Source: Streptomyces sp. f51
GTDB taxonomy: Bacteria; Actinomycetota; Actinomycetes; Streptomycetales; Streptomycetaceae
Assembly: GCF_037940415.1 (NCBI RefSeq)
Contig: NZ_CP149798.1
Span: 2,538,501 to 2,602,500, forward strand
Direction of reading: 5' to 3'
DNA: 64,000 nt
The notes beneath the pieces are model-generated. The model saw only the letters and a list, made by a program, of their open reading frames with translations. It had not been told where the DNA came from and made no database searches. Positions 51,599 through 61,311 of this stretch are shown here, piece by piece. The position numbers and the translations under genes are program-made. How positions within the stretch are numbered: position 1 is the stretch's first letter; each line of letters starts with the position of its first letter.

Positions 51599-53920
51599 GT
51601 GACGTCTGCCACCGACCCCCCGCCCGACGCCCCCGCGACCCCCTCCGCACCGCCGCCGGTCCCCGTGCCGGCGGGGTCTCCAGAGCGGACGCCGGGCGCC
51701 CCCCGCTGGTCGCTTCCCGCCCTGCTCGCGATCCTCGTCCTGGCCGCGGTCCTCTACTCCTGGAGCCTGTCGGCCGCCGACCTCAACGGCTTCTACAGCG
51801 CCGCGGTGCTCAGCGGCACCCAGAGCTGGAAGGCCTGGTTCTTCGGCTCGCTCGACGCGGGCAACTTCATCACCGTCGACAAGCCGCCGTTCGCGCTCAT
51901 GATCATGGGTCTGTCCTGCCGGGTGTTCGGCTTCGGCACCTGGCAGATGATGGCGCCGATGGTCGCCGCCGCGCTCGGCACCCTCTGGATCCTGCACGCG
52001 AGCGTGAAGCGGTACTTCGGACACGCGGCCGCCGCCGTCGCCGCGCTCGTCCTCGCCCTCACCCCGATCACGGTCGCCATCGACCGCGACAACAACCCGG
52101 ACACCACCCTCGTCCTGCTGATGGTCGCGGGCGCGGCGCTGGGCCTGCGGGCCACGCGCGAGGGCCGGCTGCTCCCGCTGCTCGGCTCGGCGGTGTGCTT
52201 CGGACTCGCGTTCAACACCAAGATGCTCCAGGGATACATCGCCCTGCCCGCCGTCTTCGCCGTCTACGTGTACGCCTCCCGGCCGCCCTGGACCCGCAAG
52301 GTCCGCGATCTGCTGCTCGCCACCGTGGCGCTGGCCGTCGCGAGCCTCTGGTGGGCGGCCGCCGTCTCCCTCGTACCGGCCGCCGACCGGCCGTACATCG
52401 GCGGCTCGACGGACGGCTCCGCCTGGGATCTGATCATGGGCTACAACGGTCTCGGCCGGGTGCTGGGCGGTGAGGGCAACGGCGGCGGGGGCGGCATGGG
52501 CGGCGGTGGCTTCTCCGGAACCGCGGGCCTCGGCCGGATGTTCAACGACATCCTCGGCGGCCAGATCTCCTGGCTGCTGCCCTTCGCCGGCATCGCGTTC
52601 GTGGGCGCTCTGGTGCTGTGCGGACGTGCGCCGCGCACCGATCCGACGCGTGCCGCGCTGCTGCTGTGGGGCGGCTGGACCGTCCTGCACTACCTGACGT
52701 TCAGCATGGCCGAGGGCACCATGCACCCCTACTACACGACCGCGCTCGCCCCCGGCATCGCGGCGCTGACCGGCGCGGGCGGTGTCCTGCTGCTGCGCGC
52801 CTTCCGCGGCGGTGCCGCCCGCTGGGTGTGGGTGCTGCCCGCCGGGCTCGCGGTCACCGCGATCTGGGCGGTCGTCCTGCTGCGCCGGGCCGCCGACTGG
52901 AACGGCTGGCTGTGGCCGGCCGTCGCGGTGGTCATGGCACTGGCCGTCGCGGGCCTGTTCCTCTTCCGCTCCGGCAACCGTGCCCGGCTGTTCGCCGCCT
53001 CCGTGGCCGCGGCGGTCGTCGCGGCGCTCGCCGGTCCGGCGGCGTACGCCGTCTCGGAGCCCGCGTCCGCCGGTGGCGGCGGCGGTGGCATGGGCGGCAG
53101 CAACCCGACGGCGGGGCCGACCACCGGCGGCGGTTTCGGTGGCGGCCCCGGCGGCGGCCGGGGCGGCTTCCCCGGCGGCACCCGACAGGGCGGTCCTGCC
53201 GCCGAGGCGGGCGATGGGACCGACGGCCTCCCCGGCGGCCAGGCACCCGGCGGCAACGGCGAGGCGCCTGAAGGGAGCATCCCCGGTGGCGGCCCGGGCA
53301 CGGGCGAACCGGGCGGCGCGAACGGGGAGTTCCCCGGTGGCGGCCAGGGCACGGGCGAACCCGGTGGCGCGAACGGGGAGTTCCCCGGTGGCGGGCAGGC
53401 GCCGGGCGGTACCGGCGACCGGCCGGGCGGTGCGGGCGGATTCGGCGGAGGCGGGACGGGCGGGGGCGGCATGGGTGGTGCCACCAGCGGTGCCCTGGTC
53501 TCCTATCTGGAGAAGCACCAGGACGGCGCCGAGTGGCTGCTGGCGGTGTCCACTTCGCAGAGTGCGGCCCAGCTGATCGTCAGCACCGGCAAACCGGTCA
53601 TCTCCATGTTCGGCTTCACCGGTTCCGACAAGGCCATGACCCTCGCCAGGCTCAAGAACCTCGTACGCAAGGGCGAGTTGCACTACATCCAAACAGGCGA
53701 CGGGACGGGCGGCGGCATGGGCGGGAACAACACGCTCAACACGCAGATCACCGCCTGGGTGGAGAAGCACGGCACGGCGGTGAAGCAGAGCGCCTACGAC
53801 ACGTCGGCCTCGTCCGGCTCCCCTTCGGCGTCCGGCTCCACCACCGGTTCCGGGTCCTCCGCGCAGGGGGGCGGCCAGTCCTCGACGCTCTACCGACTGG
53901 ACCCCTCCGACCTCGGCTGA
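51599..53920 (+). CDS. GT39/ArnT-like membrane glycosyltransferase with Gly-rich insert
   Basis: A 773-aa GT-C fold transferase using a polyprenyl-phosphate sugar. The first external loop has DLNGFYSAAVLSG and FITVDKPPFALM (DKPP signature of bacterial GT39 members); about eleven helices follow. From about residue 490 to 630 is a low-complexity stretch of Gly with Met, Phe, Pro and Glu (GGGGGMGG, FPGGG), with a 17-aa repeat (51 bp) in duplicate. After it, a folded domain with LVSYLEKHQDGAEWLLAV and FTGSDKAMTLARL. Probably modifies cell-wall glycans or lipids. The GTG at 51599 gives a short Pro-rich N-terminus. Confidence 0.88.
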   Translation: MTSATDPPPDAPATPSAPPPVPVPAGSPERTPGAPRWSLPALLAILVLAAVLYSWSLSAADLNGFYSAAVLSGTQSWKAWFFGSLDAGNFITVDKPPFALMIMGLSCRVFGFGTWQMMAPMVAAALGTLWILHASVKRYFGHAAAAVAALVLALTPITVAIDRDNNPDTTLVLLMVAGAALGLRATREGRLLPLLGSAVCFGLAFNTKMLQGYIALPAVFAVYVYASRPPWTRKVRDLLLATVALAVASLWWAAAVSLVPAADRPYIGGSTDGSAWDLIMGYNGLGRVLGGEGNGGGGGMGGGGFSGTAGLGRMFNDILGGQISWLLPFAGIAFVGALVLCGRAPRTDPTRAALLLWGGWTVLHYLTFSMAEGTMHPYYTTALAPGIAALTGAGGVLLLRAFRGGAARWVWVLPAGLAVTAIWAVVLLRRAADWNGWLWPAVAVVMALAVAGLFLFRSGNRARLFAASVAAAVVAALAGPAAYAVSEPASAGGGGGGMGGSNPTAGPTTGGGFGGGPGGGRGGFPGGTRQGGPAAEAGDGTDGLPGGQAPGGNGEAPEGSIPGGGPGTGEPGGANGEFPGGGQGTGEPGGANGEFPGGGQAPGGTGDRPGGAGGFGGGGTGGGGMGGATSGALVSYLEKHQDGAEWLLAVSTSQSAAQLIVSTGKPVISMFGFTGSDKAMTLARLKNLVRKGELHYIQTGDGTGGGMGGNNTLNTQITAWVEKHGTAVKQSAYDTSASSGSPSASGSTTGSGSSAQGGGQSSTLYRLDPSDLG
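53296..53397 (+). repeat. 51-bp tandem repeat in the GT39 gene
   Basis: Two in-frame 51-bp copies encode GTGEPGGANGEFPGGGQ. It lies in the Gly-rich insert and may vary in number. Confidence 0.8.
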
Positions 53921-53934
53921 TCGCACGATCCCGA

Positions 53935-53971
53935 CGGACGGTCCCCGACCCTTTCGGCCGGGGACCGTCCG
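53935..53971 (+). terminator. 12-bp hairpin after the GT39 gene
   Basis: CGGACGGTCCCC (53935-53946) and GGGGACCGTCCG (53960-53971) with a 13-base loop, 14 bases past the stop. Confidence 0.8.
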
Positions 53972-54114
53972 TTCCGTCATGTCCCGCGAAGAACGGCCGA
54001 GTTGTTGAATCCCGACACAGAACCAACACCTCTCCTTAACCCGCCGAACCTCATGTCCATGTCACCCTCCCGATTACCCGCTCCATTCAACCCGCGTAGA
54101 ACGGACACCCCACG

Positions 54115-54918
54115 ATGCCCGCCACGCACATACGCCGCTGGAAGACCCTGGCGCTGAGCACCTCCGCGGTGCTCATCGGCCTCACCCTGCCGACGATGAC
54201 CGCGTCCCCCGCGAGCGCGACCACGACCGCGTACGACAGCACGTACTACAAGAACGCGATCGGCAAGACCGGCACGAGCCTGAAGTCCTCGCTGCACGCC
54301 ATCATCAGCAGCCAGACCAAGATCTCGTACTCCGCCGTCTGGAACGCGCTGATGGTCACCGACCAGGACCCGAACAACAGCAACAACGTGATCCTGCTGT
54401 ACAGCGGCGTCTCGCGCGCCAAGTCCCTCAACGGCGGCGACGTCGGCGACTGGAACCGTGAACACGTCTGGGCCAAGTCCCACGGCGACTTCGGCGAGGT
54501 GACGGGTCCCGGCACCGACCTGCACCATCTGCGTCCGGCGGACGTGCAGGTCAACAGCATCCGCGGCAACCTGGACTTCGACAACGGCGGCAGCGCCGTC
54601 ACCAACGGCGGCGGCAGCAAGGTCGACTCCGACTCCTTCGAGCCGCGCGACGCCGACAAGGGCGACGTGGCCCGCATGATCCTCTACATGGCCGTCCGCT
54701 ACGACGGCGGCGACGGCTTCGCCGACCTGGAGCCCGACGAGAAGGTCAACAACGGCAGCGCCCCGTACATCGGCAAGCTCTCCGTGCTCAAGGCGTGGAG
54801 CGACGAGGACCCGCCGAGCGCCTTCGAGGAGAAGCGCAACCAGGTCATCTACGACACCTACCAGCACAACCGCAACCCGTTCATCGACCACCCGGAGTGG
54901 GTCGACGCGATCTGGTAG
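54115..54918 (+). CDS. secreted endonuclease I family nuclease
   Basis: A 267-aa extracellular nuclease of the endonuclease I / Bsn group (His-Me finger). Signal peptide ALSTSAVLIGLTLPTMTASP, then ASA. The active site reads WNREHVWAKSHG (catalytic His) and GTDLHHLRPADVQVNSIRGN (metal Asn/His), as in this family. It degrades DNA or RNA outside the cell for nutrients. The ATG at 54115 starts the signal peptide. It has its own leader after the GT39 terminator and converges on the TPP enzyme gene. Confidence 0.93.
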   Translation: MPATHIRRWKTLALSTSAVLIGLTLPTMTASPASATTTAYDSTYYKNAIGKTGTSLKSSLHAIISSQTKISYSAVWNALMVTDQDPNNSNNVILLYSGVSRAKSLNGGDVGDWNREHVWAKSHGDFGEVTGPGTDLHHLRPADVQVNSIRGNLDFDNGGSAVTNGGGSKVDSDSFEPRDADKGDVARMILYMAVRYDGGDGFADLEPDEKVNNGSAPYIGKLSVLKAWSDEDPPSAFEEKRNQVIYDTYQHNRNPFIDHPEWVDAIW

Positions 54919-54961
54919 CCGGTCCGGTCGGGTCCGGCCACCAGTCCGGGTGGGTGCGCCC

Positions 54962-56647
54962 TCAGTCCAGGTGCGTCGGCGCGAACATCCGCAGCAGGGC
55001 CGGCAGGACGACCACCGAGGGGCCCGGCGTGGCCAGGGCCTCGGCGAGGTCCTTCTCCAGTGTCCCGGGGGTCGTACGGACCGCCGGGACGCCGAAGGAC
55101 TCGGCCAGCGCCACGTAGTCGGGGCGGGACAGCTCCGTCGCCGTGGCCTGGCCGAAGGCGCCGGTCATGTACTCGCGCAGGATGCCGTAGCCGCCGTCGT
55201 CGACGATGAGCCAGGTGACCGGGAGATCGCACTGCTTCGCCGTGGCCAGTTCGGCGATGGAGTACAGCGCGCCTCCGTCGCCCGACACCGCGAGAACGGG
55301 GCGGGTGGGGTCGGCCGCCGCCGCGCCGAGGGCCGCGGGGAAGCCGTAGCCGAGGCCGCCCGCGCCCTGGGCTGAGTGCATGGTGTTCGTCCCGCGCGGG
55401 TCGAAGGCCGACCACGCCCAGTACGCCAGGATCGTCATGTCCCAGAAGGACGGCGAGGTGGCCGGCAGGGCCCGGCGCACGGACGCCAGCACGTCCTGTT
55501 CCAGGGTGAGTTCCTGGGCTGCGATGCGCTCCGCCACCTTCGCGAGAAGGGTGCTCACGCGCTCCGCCGCCGACGGGTCGGGGCGCTCCTCCACCGTCTC
55601 CAGGAGCGCGGACAGCGCGAGGCGCGCGTCCGCGTGGATGCCGATGGCCGGATGGTTGGACTCCAGCTTGCCGAGGTCCGCCTCGATCTGGATGACCCGG
55701 CCGCGGGGCTTGAACGTGTGGTAGTTCGAGGACAGTTCACCGAGACCGGAGCCGACGACCAGCAGGACGTCGGCGTCCTCCAGGAAGTCCGTGGTGTGCC
55801 GGTCCTCCAGCCAGGACTGGAGCGAGAGCGGGTGGGTCCAGGGGAAGGCACCCTTGCCGCCGAAGGTGGTGACGACCGGCGCGTTCAGCGTCTCCGCGAG
55901 CGACCTCAGCTTGCCCGACGCGTCCGCCCGTACGACCCCGCCGCCCGCGATGATCGCGGGACGGGCCGCCGAGGACAGCAAGTGGGCGGCCAGCGCGGTC
56001 AGTTCGGGGCGCGGGACGACGTCCTCGGGGGTCGCGTCCATCGCCGTGACCTGCGGCAGGTGAGTCTCCGCGAGCAGGACGTCCTGCGGGATCTCCACCC
56101 AGACCGGCCCGTGCGGGGCGGTGAGCGCCGACTCCCAGGCCTCCGCGATGGCGGAGGGGATCTGCGACTGCGTACGGACCGTGTGGACGGACTTGACGAC
56201 GCCCCTGAACGACGCCTGCTGGTCGGGGAGTTCGTGCAGATAGCCGTGCCGGCCGCCGCCGAGTCCCGCGGTCGGGATCTGGCTGCTGATGGCGAGGACG
56301 GGCGCCGAGGCGGCCCTGGCCTCCTGGAGCGCGGCGAGCGAGGTCAGCGCCCCGGGGCCGGTGGAGAGCAGCAGCGGGGCCGCCTCGCCGGTGATCCGGC
56401 CGTAGGCGTCCGCCGCGAATCCCGCGTTGTTCTCGACGCGCAGACCGACGTAGCGCAGCGAGGAACGGCGCAGCGCGTCGAACATGCCGAGCGCGTGCTG
56501 GCCGGGCAGTCCGAAGACGGTCGTCGCGCCGAGACCGGAGAGGGTCTCCACGACCAGGTCTCCGCCATTGCGGCCGGGGGGCGGGTTGAGCGCGGCCTCC
56601 GTCTGTGCCGCCGTCGGGCGGAGAACCAGGTCGTGGTCGTGGGTCAC
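54962..56647 (-). CDS. IlvB-like thiamine-diphosphate enzyme, possible 2-ketoarginine decarboxylase
   Basis: A 561-aa TPP enzyme. The N-domain has [15 protein letters not shown] and [18 protein letters not shown] (cofactor-activating Glu lies two residues upstream of the usual spacing, VEN), the central Rossmann-like domain IIAGGGV, and the C-domain [18 protein letters not shown] with Asp and later Asp for Mg. Length and architecture fit acetolactate synthase-like enzymes, but the coupled SpeB-type gene points to AruI-type decarboxylation of 2-ketoarginine instead. The GTG at 56647 overlaps the speB stop (GTGA). Family firm, reaction inferred. Confidence 0.85.
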   Translation of the reverse strand: MTHDHDLVLRPTAAQTEAALNPPPGRNGGDLVVETLSGLGATTVFGLPGQHALGMFDALRRSSLRYVGLRVENNAGFAADAYGRITGEAAPLLLSTGPGALTSLAALQEARAASAPVLAISSQIPTAGLGGGRHGYLHELPDQQASFRGVVKSVHTVRTQSQIPSAIAEAWESALTAPHGPVWVEIPQDVLLAETHLPQVTAMDATPEDVVPRPELTALAAHLLSSAARPAIIAGGGVVRADASGKLRSLAETLNAPVVTTFGGKGAFPWTHPLSLQSWLEDRHTTDFLEDADVLLVVGSGLGELSSNYHTFKPRGRVIQIEADLGKLESNHPAIGIHADARLALSALLETVEERPDPSAAERVSTLLAKVAERIAAQELTLEQDVLASVRRALPATSPSFWDMTILAYWAWSAFDPRGTNTMHSAQGAGGLGYGFPAALGAAAADPTRPVLAVSGDGGALYSIAELATAKQCDLPVTWLIVDDGGYGILREYMTGAFGQATATELSRPDYVALAESFGVPAVRTTPGTLEKDLAEALATPGPSVVVLPALLRMFAPTHLD

Positions 56648-57612
56648 TTGCTTCGGGCCTCCGCGATCTGGCGGGACATGATGGTGGTCAGTTCGTACGC
56701 GGTGTGGGACGCCGCCACCGCGGTGATCTCGGCGTGGTCGTAGGCCGGGGCGACCTCGACGACGTCGGCGGAGACCAGGTTGCAGGACGACAGTCCGCGC
56801 AGGATCTCCAGGAGCTCGCGGGAGGTCATGCCGCCCGCCTCCGGGGTGCCCGTGCCGGGCGCGTGCGCCGGGTCGAGGCAGTCGATGTCGATGGAGATGT
56901 AGAGCGGGCGGTTGCCGATGCGCTGGCGCAGCTGGTCGGCGACCTCGTCGGCGCCGCGGCGGTAGATGTCCGCCGAGGTGACGATGCCGAAGCCCATCTT
57001 CTCGTCGTCGGTGAGGTCCTGCTTGCCGTACAGCGGGCCGCGGGTGCCGACGTGGGAGAGCGCCGAGGTGTCGAGGATGCCTTCCTCGACGGCACGGCGG
57101 AACGGGGTGCCGTGCGTGTACTCGGCACCGAAGTAGGTGTCCCAGGTGTCCAGGTGCGCGTCGAAGTGGAGCAGCGCGACCGGGCCGTGCTTCTTGGCGA
57201 CGGAGCGCAGCAGGGGCAGCGCGATGGTGTGGTCGCCGCCCAGGGTCATCAGGCGGGCGCCGGTGCCGAGCAGTTCGTCGGCGGCGGCCTCCACCGTCTC
57301 GACGGCCTCGTTGATGTTGAACGGGTTCGCCGCGATGTCACCGGCGTCCGCGACCTGCGCGAGGGCGAACGGGGAGGCGTCCTGCGCCGGGTTGTAGGGG
57401 CGCAGCAGCCGGGACGCCTCGCGGATCGCGTTGCCGCCGAAGCGGGCGCCCGGCCGGTACGAGACGCCGGAGTCGAACGGCACGCCGACGACGGCGACAT
57501 CGGCGGTGCCGACCTCGTCGAGGCGGGGCAGCCGGGCGAAGGTCGCGGGGCCCGCGTACCGCGGGACGCGGGACGAGTCGACGGGGCCGCGGGGCGTCTC
57601 GTTGCTGCTCAT
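56644..57612 (-). CDS. speB: ureohydrolase: agmatinase or guanidinobutyrase
   Basis: A 322-aa Mn-dependent ureohydrolase removing urea from a guanidino compound. All metal motifs are present: [14 protein letters not shown] and [19 protein letters not shown]. Loop residues that separate agmatine from 4-guanidinobutyrate specificity cannot be judged by eye. It is between a solute symporter and a TPP enzyme, and divergent from PucR; in that setting guanidinobutyrase (GbuA) is at least as likely as agmatinase. The ATG at 57612 starts the conserved protein. Confidence 0.9.
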   Translation of the reverse strand: MSSNETPRGPVDSSRVPRYAGPATFARLPRLDEVGTADVAVVGVPFDSGVSYRPGARFGGNAIREASRLLRPYNPAQDASPFALAQVADAGDIAANPFNINEAVETVEAAADELLGTGARLMTLGGDHTIALPLLRSVAKKHGPVALLHFDAHLDTWDTYFGAEYTHGTPFRRAVEEGILDTSALSHVGTRGPLYGKQDLTDDEKMGFGIVTSADIYRRGADEVADQLRQRIGNRPLYISIDIDCLDPAHAPGTGTPEAGGMTSRELLEILRGLSSCNLVSADVVEVAPAYDHAEITAVAASHTAYELTTIMSRQIAEARSK

Positions 57613-57647
57613 GGGGGGTTGCCTTCTTTCCTACGCTTCGTCGCGTA

Positions 57648-57664
57648 TGTACAACTAAGTACAA
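57648..57664 (-). promoter_or_regulatory. tandem TTGTAC sites upstream of speB
   Basis: On the minus strand TTGTAC occurs twice at a 10-bp interval (57664-57659 and 57654-57649); the pair also forms TGTAC/GTACA (57648-57663). It sits in a 63-bp AT-richer gap right after the symporter stop, so speB may have its own regulated promoter. Confidence 0.55.
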
Positions 57665-57675
57665 GTAACACGACT

Positions 57676-59139
57676 CTACTGGTGAACCGGGACCGGTTCG
57701 GACAGGGGTTCGGCGTCACGGCCCGCGAGCCGCTCCCGCCAGGTGGCCAGGACCGCGGCGTCGGTCGCCGGCGTGGCCAGCGAGACGATCACGTACGCGG
57801 CCAGGGAGAGGAGCAGTCCGTAGTAGACGGGCTCGTTCGCGAGGATGCCGTAGGCCGCCATCAGGCCGATGACCGCGACACCGCCGACGACGACGGAGGC
57901 GAGCGCGCCGTGGACCGTGCCGCGCTTCCACAGCAGTCCGCCGAGGATCGGGACGAGCAGGCCGGCGACGAGCAGGTTGTACGCGACGGTCAGCGCCTCG
58001 ACGACGTTGTCGATCGCGATCGCCGTGCAGATCACGGCGATGCCCATGACCAGGATGAAGAGGCGGTTGCCCTTGACCTCGTCGTGCTCGTCGCCCGCGT
58101 CGCGCTTCACGGCGCCGCGCAGCCGCGACCAGATGTCGTTGTTGGCGACGGTGGCGCAGGCGATCAGCGCGCCGGAGGAGGTGGACATCACGGCGGCGAG
58201 GGCCGCGGCGAGCACCAGTCCGCGCACACCGACCGGGAGTTCGTCCTTGACGATGGTCGCGAAGGCGGTGTCGGCGCTGGGCAGCTTCGGGTACATGACC
58301 TTGGCCGCGGTGCCGATGACGGCGCCCGCGAGGGCGTACACCAGGCAGTAGGTGCCGGCGACGGTGCCGCCCCACCGGGCGGTGCGGTCGTTGCGCGCGG
58401 TGAAGACGCGCTGCCAGATGTCCTGCCCGATCAGCATGCCGAACGTGTAGATCAGCACATAGGTGAAGATCGTCTCGCCGCCGATGCCCAGCGGGTCGAA
58501 GTACTCGGTGGGCAGCTTGGCCTTCATCGCGGAGAAGCCGCCCGCCTTGACCACCGCGATGGGCAGCAGCAGGAGCAGCACGCCGATCGTCTTGACGACG
58601 AACTGCACCATGTCGGTGAGCGTGATCGACCACATGCCGCCGAGCGTCGAGTACGCGACGACGATCGAGCCGCCGAGGATGATCGCGAGCGTGCGGTTCA
58701 TGTCGAAGAGGACGTCGAAGATCGTGGCGTACGCGATGGTCGAGGTGACCGCGAGCATGAGGGTGTACGCCCACATGACGACACCGGAGATGAGTCCGGC
58801 CCGGCCGCCGTAGCGGAGGTCGAGCATCTCGGAGACCGTGTAGACCTTGAGGCGCGCGATGCGGGCAGAGAAGAACACGGACAGGGCCAGCAGGCCGAGG
58901 CCGATGGTGAAGACCATCCAGGCGCCCGAGAGGCCGTACTGGTAGCCGAGGCCGACTCCGCCGATGGTGGACGCTCCGCCGAGGACGATCGCGGCCATGG
59001 TGCCGGAGTACATGACGGGCCCGAGCCGCCGCCCGGCGACGAGGAAGTCGCTCTTGGACTTGGCACGGCGCATGCCCCACCAGCCCATGCCCAGCATGCC
59101 GGCCAGATAGACGACGATCACTGTGTAGTCGACGGCCAT
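57676..59139 (-). CDS. sodium:solute symporter (SSS family)
   Basis: A 487-aa transporter with about thirteen helices. SSS hallmarks: DFLVAGRRLGPVM after helix 1, MAAIVLGGASTIGGVGLGYQYG in helix 2, and MSTSSGALIACATVANNDIW (Na+ site 2 region). It imports an organic solute, here probably a guanidino compound or amine used by the downstream enzymes. The ATG at 59139 follows GGAGGAG; the earlier ATG-like opening at 59214 is in the divergent promoter. Confidence 0.92.
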   Translation of the reverse strand: MAVDYTVIVVYLAGMLGMGWWGMRRAKSKSDFLVAGRRLGPVMYSGTMAAIVLGGASTIGGVGLGYQYGLSGAWMVFTIGLGLLALSVFFSARIARLKVYTVSEMLDLRYGGRAGLISGVVMWAYTLMLAVTSTIAYATIFDVLFDMNRTLAIILGGSIVVAYSTLGGMWSITLTDMVQFVVKTIGVLLLLLPIAVVKAGGFSAMKAKLPTEYFDPLGIGGETIFTYVLIYTFGMLIGQDIWQRVFTARNDRTARWGGTVAGTYCLVYALAGAVIGTAAKVMYPKLPSADTAFATIVKDELPVGVRGLVLAAALAAVMSTSSGALIACATVANNDIWSRLRGAVKRDAGDEHDEVKGNRLFILVMGIAVICTAIAIDNVVEALTVAYNLLVAGLLVPILGGLLWKRGTVHGALASVVVGGVAVIGLMAAYGILANEPVYYGLLLSLAAYVIVSLATPATDAAVLATWRERLAGRDAEPLSEPVPVHQ

Positions 59140-59323
59140 GGGTCTCCTCCAGGCGTTCGGTGGCGTGTCGTGCGGGGATGTGGGGGACGAGCCGGCATCT
59201 GATCGCGGGGACATCCGCCCGTACCCGTGACTGCCGGTCGGGACGACACTAGGTGGCCGGAAAGCGACTGCGAAGTGTACGTTTCATCCATTCGATCCGT
59301 ACGGGATGGAGGAACCGTCCACC

Positions 59324-61204
59324 ATGCCGGACTCACCGTCACCGTCCGCCCCCACCGCGTCCGTCTCCGCCGTCTCCGCGCCGGCCGTGCCGCCGACCCC
59401 TCCGGTGCCGCTGTCGGCCCTGCTGGCCCGCGAGGACCTGGGTCTGCGGCTGATCGCCGGGCCCGCGGAGCCCGACACGGTGATCCACTGGGCCCACACC
59501 TCGGAGATGGCCGACCCCTACCCGTACCTCCTCGGGGGCGAGCTGCTGCTCACCGCCGGGGTCCATGTGCCCGACGCGGCCGAAGGGTCCGCCGACGGCA
59601 CCCCCGGCGCGGACCGCGCCGACGGCCCGCCCGGCTACTTCGACGGCTATGTCGCGCGGATCGTCGCGGCGGGCGGCGCGGCCCTGGGCTTCGGCCTCGC
59701 GCCGGTCCACGACACGGTCCCGGCCTCGCTCGTCGCGGCCTGCGACGCCCAGGGGCTGCCGCTCCTGGAGGTCCCGCCCCGGACGACGTTCTCCGGGGTG
59801 GCCCGCGCGGTGTGGCAGCTCATGGCCCAGGCGCGGCTCGCCGAGCTGCGCCGGGTGACCGAGGCCCAGCAGAGCCTCGCCGCGGCCGCGGCCCGCCCCG
59901 ATCCGGTCCCGGCGGTCCTGCGGCAGCTGGCCCGCCGGGTGAACGGCTGGGCCGCGCTGTACGGCCCGGAGGGCACGGAACTGGCCCACGCGGGCCGCCT
60001 CCCGGCCCCGCCGGAACCACCCCGTGGAGCGGACCGGTCCGCCACCCCGGCACCCGCGCCCCGCCCGGCCCCGGACACCCTGGCGGCTCCGGGAACCGGA
60101 ACGGGACCAGAGACCTCGACGGCTCCGGGGACCTCGACGGCTCCGGGTACCGGAACGGGACCGGAGACCTCGACGGCTGCGGGAACCGCGGAGACCTCCG
60201 CCCGCCGCGCACCGGCCGGCCCACCGCGGACGGAGCACCGCGCACCGGCCGGTCCGCCGCAGACGACCGCCCAAGCTCCGGCCGGCCCACCGCGCACCGA
60301 CCCCCACACCCCCGCCGCGCCGGCCACCCCCGAGGCGGTGCTCGCCGAGCTCGCCTGGGTCGTGCGGCCCCGTGAGGCCCAGGGGCCCGCCCCGGCCTCC
60401 GCCACCGACACCGTGGGCGGTGTCCAGCTCACCGCCTACGCCCTCGGCAGCGGCCAGGGCTTCGTCCTGGGGGTCGCCGCACCGCGCCGCGACCCCGGCG
60501 ACCACACCATCGCCTCCGTCGCCTCCGTACTGCTCTCGCTCCTCACCGGGGAGCACCGGAGCGCCGCGGGGGCCGCGCACGCGGCGGCCCTGGTGCGGCT
60601 GCTGCTCGGGGCGGCGCCGGAGGCGGTGGCGCCGCTGCTCGGCGGCGAGCGGTGGACGGTCGTGCACGCGCGCCCCGCCGGGGACGGCCCCGCCCCGGAC
60701 GCCGTCTCCGTGTCCGCGCTGGCGGCCGCGCTGGGCTCCGCGCTGGTGGACGTGGAAGGGGACGTCGTCCGCGTCCTTGTCCCCGGCGACCGGGTGCCCG
60801 CCGCGCAGCCCGGCTGGACCCTCGGGGTCAGCGCGCCCGCGAGCCCGCACGAGTGGACCGCCGCCGACACCCAGGCGGCCCGCGCGCTGGCCCGCGCCCG
60901 CGCCACCCGGGCGGCCCTGGTCCGGCACGGCGACCGTTCCGCGCTCACCGACCTCGTCCCCCCGGCGGACGCCGAGGCGCACGCCCAGGCCCTCCTCGCC
61001 CCCGTCGCCGGGACCCCCGCCCTGACCGAGACCCTGCGCACCTGGCTCTCCCTGCACGGCAGTTGGGACCGCACGGCGGTGGCGCTCTCGGTCCACCGCA
61101 ACACCGTCCGCCAACGCATCTCCCGCTGCGCCGCGTTGCTGGACACGGACCTCGACGACCCCGACGTACGCATGGAGTTGTGGTTCGCGCTCCGGGAGAA
61201 CTGA
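59324..61204 (+). CDS. PucR-family transcriptional regulator
   Basis: A 626-aa PucR regulator. N-terminal PucR domain: LSALLAREDLGLRLIAGP, WAHTSEMADPYPYLLGGELLLTAG, VPASLVAACDAQGLPLLEVP. A C-terminal HTH follows: TLRTWLSLHGSWDRTAVALSVHRNTVRQRISRCAALL. Between them, about residues 225-330, is a Pro/Ala/Thr-rich low-complexity linker with 18-bp-based DNA repeats (about 60,090-60,190), longer than usual. The ATG at 59324 has GGAGGA 9 bases upstream. It diverges from the symporter-speB-TPP genes and likely activates them in response to a nitrogen compound. Confidence 0.9.
   Translation: MPDSPSPSAPTASVSAVSAPAVPPTPPVPLSALLAREDLGLRLIAGPAEPDTVIHWAHTSEMADPYPYLLGGELLLTAGVHVPDAAEGSADGTPGADRADGPPGYFDGYVARIVAAGGAALGFGLAPVHDTVPASLVAACDAQGLPLLEVPPRTTFSGVARAVWQLMAQARLAELRRVTEAQQSLAAAAARPDPVPAVLRQLARRVNGWAALYGPEGTELAHAGRLPAPPEPPRGADRSATPAPAPRPAPDTLAAPGTGTGPETSTAPGTSTAPGTGTGPETSTAAGTAETSARRAPAGPPRTEHRAPAGPPQTTAQAPAGPPRTDPHTPAAPATPEAVLAELAWVVRPREAQGPAPASATDTVGGVQLTAYALGSGQGFVLGVAAPRRDPGDHTIASVASVLLSLLTGEHRSAAGAAHAAALVRLLLGAAPEAVAPLLGGERWTVVHARPAGDGPAPDAVSVSALAAALGSALVDVEGDVVRVLVPGDRVPAAQPGWTLGVSAPASPHEWTAADTQAARALARARATRAALVRHGDRSALTDLVPPADAEAHAQALLAPVAGTPALTETLRTWLSLHGSWDRTAVALSVHRNTVRQRISRCAALLDTDLDDPDVRMELWFALREN
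60090..60190 (+). repeat. 18-bp-based tandem repeats in the PucR linker
   Basis: Units ending CCTCGACGGCTCCGGG recur in 36-18-36-bp order, encoding (APGTGTGPETST) and (APGTST). Low-complexity linker, probably length-variable. Confidence 0.75.
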
Positions 61205-61311
61205 CCGCGCGGCGCCAGGACAGGCACGGGGCTTCGCGGGACCGAGTGACGCACGTCCCAGCGACCGGGACAGCCGCGCCGCGGGCCCGGGCGCACCGGC
61301 ACAATGGACCC

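Noticed and set aside
53972..54114. Possible PHO box before the endonuclease gene
   Set aside because: Only weak partial matches to GTTCACC direct repeats; not supportable.
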